From Actinomycetaceae bacterium (GTDB taxonomy: Bacteria; Actinomycetota; Actinomycetes; Actinomycetales; Actinomycetaceae), in NCBI GenBank assembly GCA_030532515.1, contig JAUNKY010000012.1, forward strand, positions 1-53,106: a DNA stretch of 53,106 nucleotides. The letters are read 5' to 3'. Shown one piece after another: positions 16,333 to 25,205 of the stretch. Position numbers and translations under genes: made by a program. A model generated the notes under the pieces. The model saw only the letters and a program-made list of their open reading frames with translations. It did no database searches and was not told where the DNA came from. Each line of letters starts with the position of its first letter. Position 1 is the first letter of the stretch.

Positions 16333-16379
16333 CTGATTTTCGCCTTCTCCGGGTTTCGATGGACGTGGCAAAATACGAA

Positions 16380-16421
16380 AAAAGCCCGCAAAAACCCTGA
16401 ATTTCTTGAGAATTTGCGAGC
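16380..16421 (-). terminator. Terminator of the envelope-stress pair
   Basis: On the minus strand GCTCGCAAA pairs with TTTGCGGGC (one mismatch) and a run of six T follows. It lies 20-60 bp after the stop at 16442. Confidence 0.75.
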
Positions 16422-16441
16422 TAATTTTCTATTAGAGAAAT

Positions 16442-16846
16442 TTATTTGCGATTGCGTTTGCGCTCAACTAAAGCTACGGCAAAAGCCGTCACCAAGAGCA
16501 CGAAACCAATTGAACCAGAGGCTACGATAGCCAAAACTACTGGATCAACCTTTTCTAAGAACGGAATCGTCCACACTAAAATCCCCAGAGTGACGATTAC
16601 GAACGCCCAGGCCAAAAGCCCAAAGTTTGTGCCCTTACGCAGTGGTGGCTCCGGAATGGTGTAAGGCTGCGGGCTAAAACCAGGTGACGTCATGCCAACC
16701 GTTTCGCCAGTAGCTTCCGGAGAAAAAGCGGAAACTGGGGCGGGGTCTTGGAAAGCTGCGCGAATATCTTCGCTGGCTTGCTGCAGGTCCTGCTGAGCTT
16801 CATACAGATCGCGCTGGGCCTCTTCCAGATCGCTGTGCTTAGACAT
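16442..16846 (-). CDS. Small membrane protein with N-terminal coiled coil
   Basis: A 134-residue protein of unrecognised family. Residues 5-33 are a charged, heptad-like helix (DLEEAQRDLYEAQQDLQQAS), followed by a proline-rich linker and two membrane helices near 72-93 and 102-124, ending in basic residues RKRNRK. The ATG at 16846 follows AAAGGAG at 5 nt. It lies 14 bp after the PspC-domain gene and is presumably in the same operon, so it may be an accessory part of that envelope-stress system. Confidence 0.75.
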   Translation of the reverse strand: MSKHSDLEEAQRDLYEAQQDLQQASEDIRAAFQDPAPVSAFSPEATGETVGMTSPGFSPQPYTIPEPPLRKGTNFGLLAWAFVIVTLGILVWTIPFLEKVDPVVLAIVASGSIGFVLLVTAFAVALVERKRNRK

Positions 16847-16860
16847 TTTCACTCCTTTCG

Positions 16861-18123
16861 TTAGTAGGTGCCCAGTGGCTCATAAGAGATCATTCCCAAA
16901 ATGATGGGAAGTACAAAGAGCGCGGCAATGCTCAGACCAGTAAGCCAAGTTCCGCGGCGCCCTCGAATAGCCAGATACCCCAATACCAAGCCGGCGGAAA
17001 CGAAGCACATGCCGATAATGCCAACTGCAATCATGCGCAAAGTTAGGTCAAAAAGCAGGGTTTCACGGCCCAGGAAAAGTAGGGTAATCCAGATTAGATT
17101 GACCCCCAGCAGTCCTAAGAAAGCGGGAATCCCCGGTCCCTTCCCCCAGCGCCCCTCGGGGTGCTCCAACATTCCCGGATGGTAGATCGGTGGGTGAGCT
17201 ACCGGTGCGGAAGCTACGAACTGGCCGGTTTGAGCATATTCGGGAGCGAACAGTGGCATAGGTTGTTTGCCTGGTTGCATCGCCGGAGCAGGTGGCGCAG
17301 GTGGCTGGAAGACGGGCAGTCCCGTTACCGGGTAAACCGGAGTTGGGGTATCAGCTGGCGGGATGGGGAAAGTTTCCGTTCCTGCGGATGGTTGATTTCC
17401 TTCCGAGGGCGCCCCCGCAGGCTCTGTCGCTCCCGCAGGGGGAACAACCGACGCTGCCTCTGCCGCGGTGGGAAAAGCCGAGTCTGCGGCTGAAGCTGCA
17501 GGTGGCATAGGGGAAGCGTAGCCAGCATTAGGCGCCGGAGGCTGCTGATAGAAGGGGTAGGCTGAACCACCCGGCTCATTCCGTTTGCGTTCTCTATCCT
17601 TAGTGCGATGTACAAAGAAAACAACCAAACCGATTACCAATGCGGTGAGCGTAATAGGGGAGATAGAAAGAATCGCATTATCAAAAGCAGGGCTTAAGAA
17701 ATGAAGATTAATCTTAAAAGCGTTAGTAGTTAGGGCGGCAAAGCCACCCAGTAAAATGATGGCTTGAGAACCAGAGAAACGTGACTCAAACAGTTCCTCT
17801 AACTGAATCTTCTGAGTGTTTTCTTCGGGAATCAACGCCCAAGCAACCACGTACATGAGAACCGCCACGGGGAAAGCAAGCAGCATGAAGATAATGAAAG
17901 CTCCCCGTACCAGCGCTACATCCCAGTCGAAGTTTTTGGAAATAGCGGAAGCAATTCCACCTAACCAACCTTTTTGAGAACGCTGCCAACCAAGACGGCG
18001 AATCTCGGTGAAAAACTTATTCGTCCCCGGTGGTGTGGGTCCTGCGCCAGCAGAACCAGGCGGGACCTGCCCCATATAGGGGGGCTGCCCATTGGTGTAA
18101 CCGTTGTTTCCATAAGTACTCAT
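16861..18123 (-). CDS. PspC-domain membrane protein, envelope-stress (EsrI-like)
   Basis: A 420-residue membrane protein. Residues 40-100 form a PspC domain (RRLGWQRSQKGWLGGIASAI, a two-helix hydrophobic stretch, then ALIPEE). Two or three further helices, a long proline/alanine-rich linker (about 185-310), and a C-terminal set of three or four helices follow. It is divergent from a sensor kinase that also carries a PspC domain, the layout of the corynebacterial EsrI-EsrSR three-component system, in which the membrane protein restrains the kinase. The start at 18123 is predicted leaderless (CACAAT 6 nt upstream); the longer frame to 18258 would overlap the divergent gene. Confidence 0.8.
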   Translation of the reverse strand: MSTYGNNGYTNGQPPYMGQVPPGSAGAGPTPPGTNKFFTEIRRLGWQRSQKGWLGGIASAISKNFDWDVALVRGAFIIFMLLAFPVAVLMYVVAWALIPEENTQKIQLEELFESRFSGSQAIILLGGFAALTTNAFKINLHFLSPAFDNAILSISPITLTALVIGLVVFFVHRTKDRERKRNEPGGSAYPFYQQPPAPNAGYASPMPPAASAADSAFPTAAEAASVVPPAGATEPAGAPSEGNQPSAGTETFPIPPADTPTPVYPVTGLPVFQPPAPPAPAMQPGKQPMPLFAPEYAQTGQFVASAPVAHPPIYHPGMLEHPEGRWGKGPGIPAFLGLLGVNLIWITLLFLGRETLLFDLTLRMIAVGIIGMCFVSAGLVLGYLAIRGRRGTWLTGLSIAALFVLPIILGMISYEPLGTY

Positions 18124-18224
18124 ATTTCCATTGTGACGATTCACCGGATTTCCGGCTATAGGTGATTCCCCTGATCCGACCCTGAAATCTGGAAAAAACC
18201 TAGGGGATGGCAGAAAAAGTCTGG

Positions 18225-18230
18225 CAGTAT
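18225..18230 (+). promoter_or_regulatory. -10 box for the leaderless sensor kinase
   Basis: CAGTAT ends 6 nt before the GTG at 18237 without any ribosome-binding site between. The 113-bp divergent region must hold promoters for both directions. Confidence 0.45.
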
Positions 18231-18236
18231 TAAAGG

Positions 18237-19481
18237 GTGACAATACCAGTTCAACCAACCGTAAAACGCCTGCCCCTGGAACGCACCCGTCCAGGTGACC
18301 CCTACCGCCCTAAGCCATATGTGGCCGGGGTGGCCTCTGGGCTGTCCCTGCACCTAGGGATCAAAGTGTCGTATGTGCGGTGGTTCTTCGTACTCATCAG
18401 CCTGGTTGGCATTGTTGGCGGGGGAGTGATCTTTTACGCCTGGCTTTGGGCAACGGTAAAACCCACCAGCGACTACCGAGACTACCAAGAAGACCGCTTA
18501 GCTGGTAAGCAAAAAGTTGTAAACTCCGGCTGGCAAATTCCCACCTATATTAGTGGTTTTGTGCTGGCAGCTATCTTTTTACTGATTAGTTTTCTGGGGG
18601 TGAGCCACCTTAAAGGTTGGTTTATTCTCTCTGACTGGAGAGTGGGCACCATCCTCTTAATCAGCGGGATGCTGATTGTCTGGACGCAAACCCAGAATAT
18701 GCACAATTGGATTAAACCCTCTGTCGCTACGCCATTGACACTGGGCTTTGCCTCCCAAATCTTGGGCGTCCTGTTTGTTTCTGCCGCGGCTCGCATTGAA
18801 GAAGACTGGATTAACAACCTATTCGTTGGCGGTATTTTGCTGGTTTCAGTGGGCGCCGCTTTAGGTCCTTTCCTAATGGTTTCCGCGCAGGATTATCAAA
18901 GCGCGAAATTACAGCAGATTCGCGAAACTGAACGCGCTGACATTGCCGCGCACCTTCATGATTCAGTTCTACAAACGCTGATGCTGATTAAAGCAAATGC
19001 TTCTGATGCGGCGAAAGTTAAGAGTCTGGCCATCCGTCAAGAACGCGAGTTGCGTGCCTGGCTCTATACCGGGGTGAAGGACACTAAAGAGTCTTTCTCA
19101 GAACAGCTGCGCCAAACGATTTCCGAAATTGAAACCGCTTACGGGGCGGAAATTGAATCAGTTTGCGTAGGGGATCGAGTTCCCGGCCCGAACGAGTTAA
19201 CGATTATTGCCGCTGCGGCGGAAGCTGTTAAGAACGCGGTGCGGCACGGGGCGCCACCGGTACGGGTTTTCTCAGAGATTCGTCCCGGGCGGGTAGATAT
19301 TTACGTCCGGGATCACGGCGCTGGTTTTGTTCTCGAGGACGTGGCTCCAGACCGTCATGGAGTGAGAGACTCTATTATTGGGCGTATGCAACGCGCCGGT
19401 GGCAACGCGAACATCCGTAGACTTGAAGTAGGTACAGAAGTACACTTAACTATTCCGCCCTCGGAAGATGAAGGAAAGTAA
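18237..19481 (+). CDS. Sensor histidine kinase with N-terminal PspC domain (EsrS-like)
   Basis: A 414-residue membrane kinase. Residues about 10-75 form a PspC domain, four or five more helices follow to about residue 220, then a HisKA_3 helix with phospho-acceptor H241 in AHLHDSVLQ, and an ATPase domain with AAAEAVKNAVRHGA (N box) and VRDHGAGF. This architecture senses cell-envelope stress in Actinobacteria. The GTG start is leaderless. The partner regulator begins 2 bp after the stop. The shared PspC fold with the divergent gene suggests direct contact of the two proteins in the membrane. Confidence 0.88.
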   Translation: MTIPVQPTVKRLPLERTRPGDPYRPKPYVAGVASGLSLHLGIKVSYVRWFFVLISLVGIVGGGVIFYAWLWATVKPTSDYRDYQEDRLAGKQKVVNSGWQIPTYISGFVLAAIFLLISFLGVSHLKGWFILSDWRVGTILLISGMLIVWTQTQNMHNWIKPSVATPLTLGFASQILGVLFVSAAARIEEDWINNLFVGGILLVSVGAALGPFLMVSAQDYQSAKLQQIRETERADIAAHLHDSVLQTLMLIKANASDAAKVKSLAIRQERELRAWLYTGVKDTKESFSEQLRQTISEIETAYGAEIESVCVGDRVPGPNELTIIAAAAEAVKNAVRHGAPPVRVFSEIRPGRVDIYVRDHGAGFVLEDVAPDRHGVRDSIIGRMQRAGGNANIRRLEVGTEVHLTIPPSEDEGK

Positions 19482-19483
19482 CC

Positions 19484-20140
19484 ATGCAGGAACAGCCAAT
19501 TTCCGTGGTAATCATTGATGACCACCCGCTGGTACGAGCCGGGATTCGTTTCGAACTGGAAAAATATGCCGGTCAAGTCCAAGTTGTCGGAGAAGCTGCC
19601 GACGTAGATTCCGCAATTGCGGTAGTGCGCCAACTAAATCCACAGGTGGCGCTACTGGATGTGCACATGCCGGGAGGTGCCGGCGGGGGCGGTGCGGAAG
19701 TGGCGGCGCGCTGTAAGGATACGGATACTCGTTTCCTGGCGCTTTCAGTTTCTGACGCTGCGGAAGACGTGGTGGCGGTAATTCGGGCGGGCGCTCGCGG
19801 TTACGTGACGAAAACTATTTCTACCCCAGAGTTGGTGCAGGCAATTGAGCGGGTAGGAGCTGGCGATGCGGCTTTTTCGCCGCGATTGGCCGGTTTTGTT
19901 TTGGATGCGTTTGGGGCGTCGCAGGCAAATGTGACGGATGAGGAACTGGACTTGCTTTCTGCGCGAGAGCAGGAAGTGATGCGTTTGATAGCTCGTGGCT
20001 ACACCTATAAAGAGACGGCAGCTGAGCTGTTTATATCGATTAAAACGGTGGAAACGCACGTTTCGGCGGTATTGCGCAAATTACAGCTTTCAAACCGGAA
20101 TGAGCTTACGCATTGGGCGAGCCAGCGTAATCTAATTTAA
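19484..20140 (+). CDS. LuxR/NarL-type response regulator (EsrR-like)
   Basis: A 218-residue regulator with a receiver domain (phospho-acceptor D59 in VALLDVHMPG, conserved DD near residues 12-13, K near 109 in GYVTKTIS) and a LuxR-type helix-turn-helix (about 155-215, with LSAREQEVMRLIARGYTYKE and IKTVETHVSAVLRKL). It should be phosphorylated by the kinase directly upstream and control envelope-stress genes, probably including the divergent PspC gene. The receiver has an odd glycine insert (GGAGGGG) after the D59 loop. Confidence 0.93.
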   Translation: MQEQPISVVIIDDHPLVRAGIRFELEKYAGQVQVVGEAADVDSAIAVVRQLNPQVALLDVHMPGGAGGGGAEVAARCKDTDTRFLALSVSDAAEDVVAVIRAGARGYVTKTISTPELVQAIERVGAGDAAFSPRLAGFVLDAFGASQANVTDEELDLLSAREQEVMRLIARGYTYKETAAELFISIKTVETHVSAVLRKLQLSNRNELTHWASQRNLI

Positions 20141-20160
20141 TTATACCTATCGCCAAAATC

Positions 20161-20214
20161 TATAATCGTGGTTTATTATGTATGGGTAGCCATATTTTCA
20201 TAGATAGAAAATAT
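20161..20214 (+). promoter_or_regulatory. oxyR promoter and operator candidate
   Basis: A perfect -10 TATAAT at 20161-20166 is followed by an inverted repeat ATATTTTC / GAAAATAT (20192-20199 and 20207-20214, 7-nt spacer), which ends 21 nt before the oxyR start. The LysR-type symmetry and position fit autoregulation by OxyR. Confidence 0.5.
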
Positions 20215-20235
20215 ATCAACACAGTAGGAAACCCT

Positions 20236-21153
20236 ATGAATATCCGCGACTTGCGTTACTTTACGGTCCTTGTTGACGAGCGCAGCTTTACCAAAGCGGC
20301 GCAACGTTGCGGGGTCTCACAACCCACGCTTTCAACCCAGATCCGCAAACTTGAAGAAAAAATCGGCGCAACCTTAGTAGAACGCACCAGCCAGGGGATT
20401 ATCATCACCCCAGTCGGACAAGAAATCCTGGACTACGCCCGCTGCATCTTAGAAAAAGCAGAAGCCATCCAGCTTTTCGCAGACCGCGCCCGCGACCCAC
20501 ATTCAGGCACCTTCACCCTGGGGCTTTTCCCCACCTTAGGTCCCTACCTGCTGCCCCGCATTATGGGACGTATCCAAGCAGAACTTCCTAACATCACCGT
20601 ACGCCTGGTGGAAGATAAAAACGAAGTCCTCCAAGACATGCTGGTCAGAGGTGAACTGGACGGGGTGGTTCTGGGGGAAATCCCACAGGACGAACGCCTG
20701 GTAGTAAACCCGCTTTTCAAAGAAGATTTTGTCTTTGGATCCACCAAAGAACACCCGCTGGCGAACCTAGATCGCCCACTGCTGGTAGAAGACTTACTTT
20801 CAACTGAGCTTTTGGTACTTAACGAAGGGCACTGCCTAACCACCCAATCGCTGGAAATTTGCCGCTCTGCGCAGGCAAAGCAAATGGACTTCCGCGCATC
20901 GTCATTCCCAGTGCTTTGCTACATGGTGGCTTCTGGATATGGAGCAACGCTTTTGCCGCGCCTATCGGTTATTCCGCCCATGCAAAATCCCGAAGGGCTC
21001 CATATTACCGAGTTCGGCGGAATTGTTCCTTCGCGCACTATTTACTTCGCGATGCGTGCCTCATCCCCGCTCTATCCAATTGGCGAGGCCCTGCAAGAAA
21101 TCATTAAGGAAGTAGCGCCGCAGGCATCACACGATCCAGTTGATTTCAACTAA
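20236..21153 (+). CDS. oxyR: Hydrogen peroxide sensor OxyR (LysR family)
   Basis: A 305-residue LysR-type regulator. The winged helix-turn-helix covers residues 1-60 (SFTKAAQRCGVSQPTLSTQI). In the effector domain LNEGHCLTTQSLEIC holds C200 and C209, spaced and placed as the peroxide-sensing C199 and C208 of E. coli OxyR, so this is a true OxyR rather than a generic LysR protein. The start at 20236 follows TAGGAAACC; an earlier in-frame ATG at 20182 lies inside the promoter region. Classical targets such as ahpC or katA are not adjacent. Confidence 0.92.
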   Translation: MNIRDLRYFTVLVDERSFTKAAQRCGVSQPTLSTQIRKLEEKIGATLVERTSQGIIITPVGQEILDYARCILEKAEAIQLFADRARDPHSGTFTLGLFPTLGPYLLPRIMGRIQAELPNITVRLVEDKNEVLQDMLVRGELDGVVLGEIPQDERLVVNPLFKEDFVFGSTKEHPLANLDRPLLVEDLLSTELLVLNEGHCLTTQSLEICRSAQAKQMDFRASSFPVLCYMVASGYGATLLPRLSVIPPMQNPEGLHITEFGGIVPSRTIYFAMRASSPLYPIGEALQEIIKEVAPQASHDPVDFN

Positions 21154-21164
21154 CGAAAACCAAC

Positions 21165-21207
21165 CTGGGGGTAAGTTTCCTGAGTCGGAAATTTACCCCC
21201 AGATGTT
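21165..21207 (+). terminator. Terminator after oxyR
   Basis: CTGGGGGTAA pairs with TTACCCCCAG, with an inner TTTCC/GGAAA helix, followed by TTTT. Confidence 0.8.
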
Positions 21208-21270
21208 TTAGAAACGGTCGCCAGAAAGTTTGCGGGACTGACTGCCAAGTTAGATACGAGTAGTGAACTG

Positions 21271-21302
21271 TGACAGAAGCTGTCAGTCGATACTGGTAGG
21301 GT
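21271..21302 (+). promoter_or_regulatory. pcrA promoter region with short palindrome
   Basis: TGACAGAAGCTGTCA (21271-21285) is a perfect short palindrome near the -35 position; TAGGGT (21297-21302) ends 6 nt before the GTG of pcrA. A DNA-binding regulator at the palindrome is possible. It does not match the actinobacterial LexA box. Confidence 0.4.
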
Positions 21303-21308
21303 AGTACT

Positions 21309-23966
21309 GTGAGTCAACTAGGTCAGCATAATCCCGCTTTAGCCCTTCCCGGACTGCCTCCGGTTGAAGCGCTACTTGGCGTTTCTGAAACAAACAATGC
21401 CTTTGAAACTAGCAGCGTCACCGACCTGTGGGGACAACCTGCAGATACGCCTGCTCTTCCAGACCCTGAAGAACTGCTGGTAGGGTTAAATCCGCAGCAG
21501 CAAGAAGCCGTTGTGCACGCGGGGGCGCCCCTATTGGTTATTGCCGGCGCTGGTTCAGGTAAAACTCGCGTACTGACTCACCGTATTGCTTACCTTTTAC
21601 GCACCGGCAGAGCTCGCGCCGGAGAAATCCTGGCAATCACCTTCACTAACAAAGCTGCTGTAGAAATGCGTGAACGGGTTAGTGACCTGGTGGGACCGCA
21701 GGCAAACCGCATGTGGGTATTCACTTTTCACTCTGCCTGCGTGCGGATTCTGCGTGAACAGTATCAAGCAGCCGGGCTGCGCTCCACTTTCACTATTTAT
21801 GACGCCGCCGATTCACAGCGCCTCATCAGTTTGGTAGCGAAAAACCTAAACATCGACACAAAACGTTTCACTGTAAAACTCTTAGCAGCGCGCATTTCGG
21901 ACCTAAAAAACGAACTTATCACCTGGCAACAGTACCAAGACGTTGCCGCAAATGACCCAGTTTCTAAAGCCGTTGCCCAGGTCTACCAGCAGTATCAGCG
22001 TCAGCTAGTAGAATCCAACGCGTTGGATTTTGATGACCTGATTATGACGGTAGTGAAACTGCTCCAGGAAAACCCGGCAGTAGCCGAGCACTACCATCGC
22101 CGCTTCCGTCACATCCTGGTAGACGAATATCAAGATACCAACCACGCCCAATACGTATTAGTGAGGGAACTGGTAGGTGCTGGTGCAGATGTACCCGCCG
22201 GAGAACTTACCGTGGTAGGTGACTCGGATCAATCCATCTATGCTTTCCGCGGTGCCACGATCCGCAATATCGAAGAGTTCGAAAAAGACTTTACAAATGC
22301 GCATACGGTAGTTTTAGAGCAAAACTACCGCTCCACACAGAATATTCTATCCGCAGCAAACGCAGTAATTTCTAAAAATCAAGGACGCCGTGCGAAAGCT
22401 CTTTGGACCGCTTCAGGAGCCGGGGAACTTATCGCTTACGACGCAGCTGACTCTGAATACGATGAAGCCCGGGCAGTCATCCAAGAAATTAATCGCATCA
22501 CCCCATTTGACTACAAGTATGGTGATATTGCGGTTTTCTACCGCACCAACTCGCAGTCACGAGCATTAGAAGAACACCTCGTGCGCGCCGGTATCCCTTA
22601 CCGGGTAGTTGGCGGAACTAAGTTCTATGAACGGAAAGAAATTAAAGACGCCCTGGCTTACCTGCAAGTAATTGCTAACCCCGATGATGCGGTGGCTATT
22701 CGGCGAATTATCAATACTCCCCGACGCGGAATTGGCGATAAAGCAGAAGCCGCCTTAGCTGCGCACGCCCAGCTTCAGGGCATCAGCTTTGGAGCGGCCA
22801 CGCGCCAAGTTTGGATCCAGCAGGGCTGCCCCCTGGGGGAAGCCACTGAAGTAGAGATCTCCAAAGTTGCCTGGGAAGCACAAATTGCGCAGGCTCTGTT
22901 AGAAAAACCAGCTCCCATCGCAGGATTGGCTGCGCGCGCATTGAATGCCATCGCTAGTTTCTGGGGAGCTATTGAAGCCCTGCAGGTTTATGCAAAAGAG
23001 CACAGCATTGCCGAAGTGCTAGACCAAATCCTTGACGCCACCGGCTACCTGGAAGAACTGCGACGTTCAAAAGACCCGCAGGATCTAAACCGTGTAGAAA
23101 ACCTGGCGGAACTACACTCAGTAGCGGCAGACTTCGCCAGTAGCTACCCGACAGGGCAGCTACATGATTTCTTAGAAAGAGTAGCTCTGGTGGCTGACGC
23201 AGACCAGGTTGCTTTAGAAAGTGAAAACTCCGGTGAAGTCACCCTAATGACTGTACATACGGCTAAGGGGCTTGAGTTCCCAGTTGTTTTCGTAACCGGG
23301 ATGGAAGATGGTACCTTCCCCCACCAGCGGTCTTTAATGGATGTAGCAGAACTGGCAGAAGAACGGCGTCTGGCATACGTAGCTATTACCCGGGCGCGCA
23401 AGAAACTGTACTTATCGCGGGCCGCAGTGCGTTCAGCCTGGGGAACTCCCACCGACTTGCCGCCCTCGCGTTTCTTAGATGATATCCCGGCAGAACTGCT
23501 GGAAATTCGCCGAGAACAAACCCAAATGGATCGCTATCGCGGCCTGGGGGCGGGTAGCTACAGCTCTGGAAACCGTGGTTACGGGCGGGGTAGTGGCTCT
23601 GGGCAGAACGGTGGCTATAGCGGGGGCAGTAGCTACGATGACGACTTCGCACCTGCCTTTGGGGGTGGCGATTCCTATCGCGGGCCGCGTAGTGCCTCAG
23701 AATATGAGACAGTGGCGCCCAAAAATGGACCGACTTTATCAATTGCTCAGCGGCTCTCTCAAAAGCAATCCCAAGTGGCTACGTCCGAAGCTGAAGACAG
23801 TGGAATTTCCTTGAAAATTGGGGATAAAGTCCGCCATGCCAGCTATGGAATCGGAACTGTAATTGGATTAGAAGGCTCTGGTAAATCAGCGGTAGCAAAT
23901 GTAGATTTCGGAGATGGAAAAGGTAAGCGACTCATGCTACGCTACGCGCCTTTAGAAAAGCTGTAA
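21309..23966 (+). CDS. pcrA: ATP-dependent DNA helicase PcrA/UvrD
   Basis: An 885-residue superfamily 1A helicase for nucleotide excision repair and replication-fork maintenance. Walker A GAGSGKT is at 80-86, Walker B DEYQDT at 272-277, GDSDQSIYAFRGA near 305, VTLMTVHTAKGLEFPVV near 650 and the last motif VAITRARKKL near 690. The C-terminus has a glycine/serine/tyrosine-rich linker (about 745-795) and a tudor-like tail (VRHASYGIGTVIGLEGSG), as in PcrA proteins that bind RNA polymerase. The GTG start is predicted leaderless. In other Actinobacteria this gene also stands upstream of sucCD. Confidence 0.95.
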   Translation: MSQLGQHNPALALPGLPPVEALLGVSETNNAFETSSVTDLWGQPADTPALPDPEELLVGLNPQQQEAVVHAGAPLLVIAGAGSGKTRVLTHRIAYLLRTGRARAGEILAITFTNKAAVEMRERVSDLVGPQANRMWVFTFHSACVRILREQYQAAGLRSTFTIYDAADSQRLISLVAKNLNIDTKRFTVKLLAARISDLKNELITWQQYQDVAANDPVSKAVAQVYQQYQRQLVESNALDFDDLIMTVVKLLQENPAVAEHYHRRFRHILVDEYQDTNHAQYVLVRELVGAGADVPAGELTVVGDSDQSIYAFRGATIRNIEEFEKDFTNAHTVVLEQNYRSTQNILSAANAVISKNQGRRAKALWTASGAGELIAYDAADSEYDEARAVIQEINRITPFDYKYGDIAVFYRTNSQSRALEEHLVRAGIPYRVVGGTKFYERKEIKDALAYLQVIANPDDAVAIRRIINTPRRGIGDKAEAALAAHAQLQGISFGAATRQVWIQQGCPLGEATEVEISKVAWEAQIAQALLEKPAPIAGLAARALNAIASFWGAIEALQVYAKEHSIAEVLDQILDATGYLEELRRSKDPQDLNRVENLAELHSVAADFASSYPTGQLHDFLERVALVADADQVALESENSGEVTLMTVHTAKGLEFPVVFVTGMEDGTFPHQRSLMDVAELAEERRLAYVAITRARKKLYLSRAAVRSAWGTPTDLPPSRFLDDIPAELLEIRREQTQMDRYRGLGAGSYSSGNRGYGRGSGSGQNGGYSGGSSYDDDFAPAFGGGDSYRGPRSASEYETVAPKNGPTLSIAQRLSQKQSQVATSEAEDSGISLKIGDKVRHASYGIGTVIGLEGSGKSAVANVDFGDGKGKRLMLRYAPLEKL

Positions 23967-24027
23967 CATAATAGTTGTAACAATTAAACGCAGCCGAGGC
24001 GTTTAGAAAAACCGGAAGGAAATCAGC

Positions 24028-25194
24028 GTGGATCTCTTTGAATATCAGGCCCGCGACCTCTTCGAAGCTCACGGCGTGCCAGTGCTAAAAGGCATTGTAG
24101 CCACAACTTCAGAAGAAGCCCAAGCGGCAGCCCAAACCCTGGGTGGCGCAGTAGTTGTAGTCAAAGCCCAGGTTAAAGTAGGGGGGCGTGGGAAAGCCGG
24201 TGGCGTAAAGCTGGCGAAAAGCCCTGCAGAAGCAAAAACCCACGCAGATGCCATCTTAGGTATGGACATTAAGGGGCACACCGTAGGCAAAGTAATGATT
24301 GCCGAAGGAGCCGCCATTGAAGAAGAATACTACTTCTCAATCCTGCTAGACCGTGCCAACCGCTGCCACCTGGCAATGTGCTCAAAAGAAGGCGGTATGG
24401 ACATTGAAACCCTGGCGAAAGAACGTCCAGAAGCCCTGGCGAAAGTTCCCCTCGACGCATCTGTAGGCATCAACGAAGAAGTTGCCGCCCTCATCCTCAC
24501 CGAAGCGGGATTCGACCACGCCGAACAAGAAAAACTCATCCCAGTCCTGGTGAAACTATGGGACGTCTACACCAAAGAAGATGCCACCTTAGTAGAGGTT
24601 AACCCACTGGTTAAGGTTGCCAGTGGCGACATTATCGCCCTGGATGGCAAAGTCTCACTAGATGACAATGCGGCTTTCCGCCACCCAGAACATGCTGAAC
24701 TCAAAGACCTCACCGCAGAAGACCCACTGGAATCCAAGGCCAAAGCAGCCGGCCTAAATTACGTACGCCTCACCGGTGAAGTTGGCATCATCGGAAATGG
24801 CGCTGGACTAGTTATGTCCACCCTGGATGTAGTTGCCTACGCTGGCGAAAAATACGGAGTACGCCCCGCAAACTTCCTAGATATTGGTGGCGGCGCCTCA
24901 GCAGAAGTAATGGCTAAGGGGCTGGACGTAATCCTAGGAGATGAACAGGTTAAATCTTGTTTAGTAAACGTCTTCGGTGGCATCACCGCCTGCGATCAGG
25001 TAGCTAAAGGCGTCATTGGCGCCCTCGAACTGCTGGGCGAAAACGCAACCAAACCAATCGTGGTACGCCTAGACGGTAACAAGGTTGCCGAAGGACGCCA
25101 AATCCTGCTGGAAGCAAACCACCCGCTGGTAACGATGGTCGAAACGATGGATGGCGCAGCCGCGAAAGCAGCTGAACTGGCTGCAGGAGCATAA
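24028..25194 (+). CDS. sucC: Succinyl-CoA synthetase (ADP-forming) beta subunit
   Basis: A 388-residue ATP-grasp subunit that with SucD converts succinyl-CoA to succinate with ATP formation. Visible hallmarks: [19 protein letters not shown] at the start, [19 protein letters not shown] near 45-60, VEVNPLVK near 190 and [10 protein letters not shown] near 282. GGAAGGA precedes the GTG start. sucD follows after 11 bp. Length is standard. Confidence 0.96.
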   Translation: MDLFEYQARDLFEAHGVPVLKGIVATTSEEAQAAAQTLGGAVVVVKAQVKVGGRGKAGGVKLAKSPAEAKTHADAILGMDIKGHTVGKVMIAEGAAIEEEYYFSILLDRANRCHLAMCSKEGGMDIETLAKERPEALAKVPLDASVGINEEVAALILTEAGFDHAEQEKLIPVLVKLWDVYTKEDATLVEVNPLVKVASGDIIALDGKVSLDDNAAFRHPEHAELKDLTAEDPLESKAKAAGLNYVRLTGEVGIIGNGAGLVMSTLDVVAYAGEKYGVRPANFLDIGGGASAEVMAKGLDVILGDEQVKSCLVNVFGGITACDQVAKGVIGALELLGENATKPIVVRLDGNKVAEGRQILLEANHPLVTMVETMDGAAAKAAELAAGA

Positions 25195-25205
25195 GGAGAA
25201 AAATC

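Noticed and set aside
21271-21285. SOS (LexA) box before pcrA
   Set aside because: TGACAGAAGCTGTCA lacks the GAAC-N4-GTTC form of actinobacterial LexA sites.
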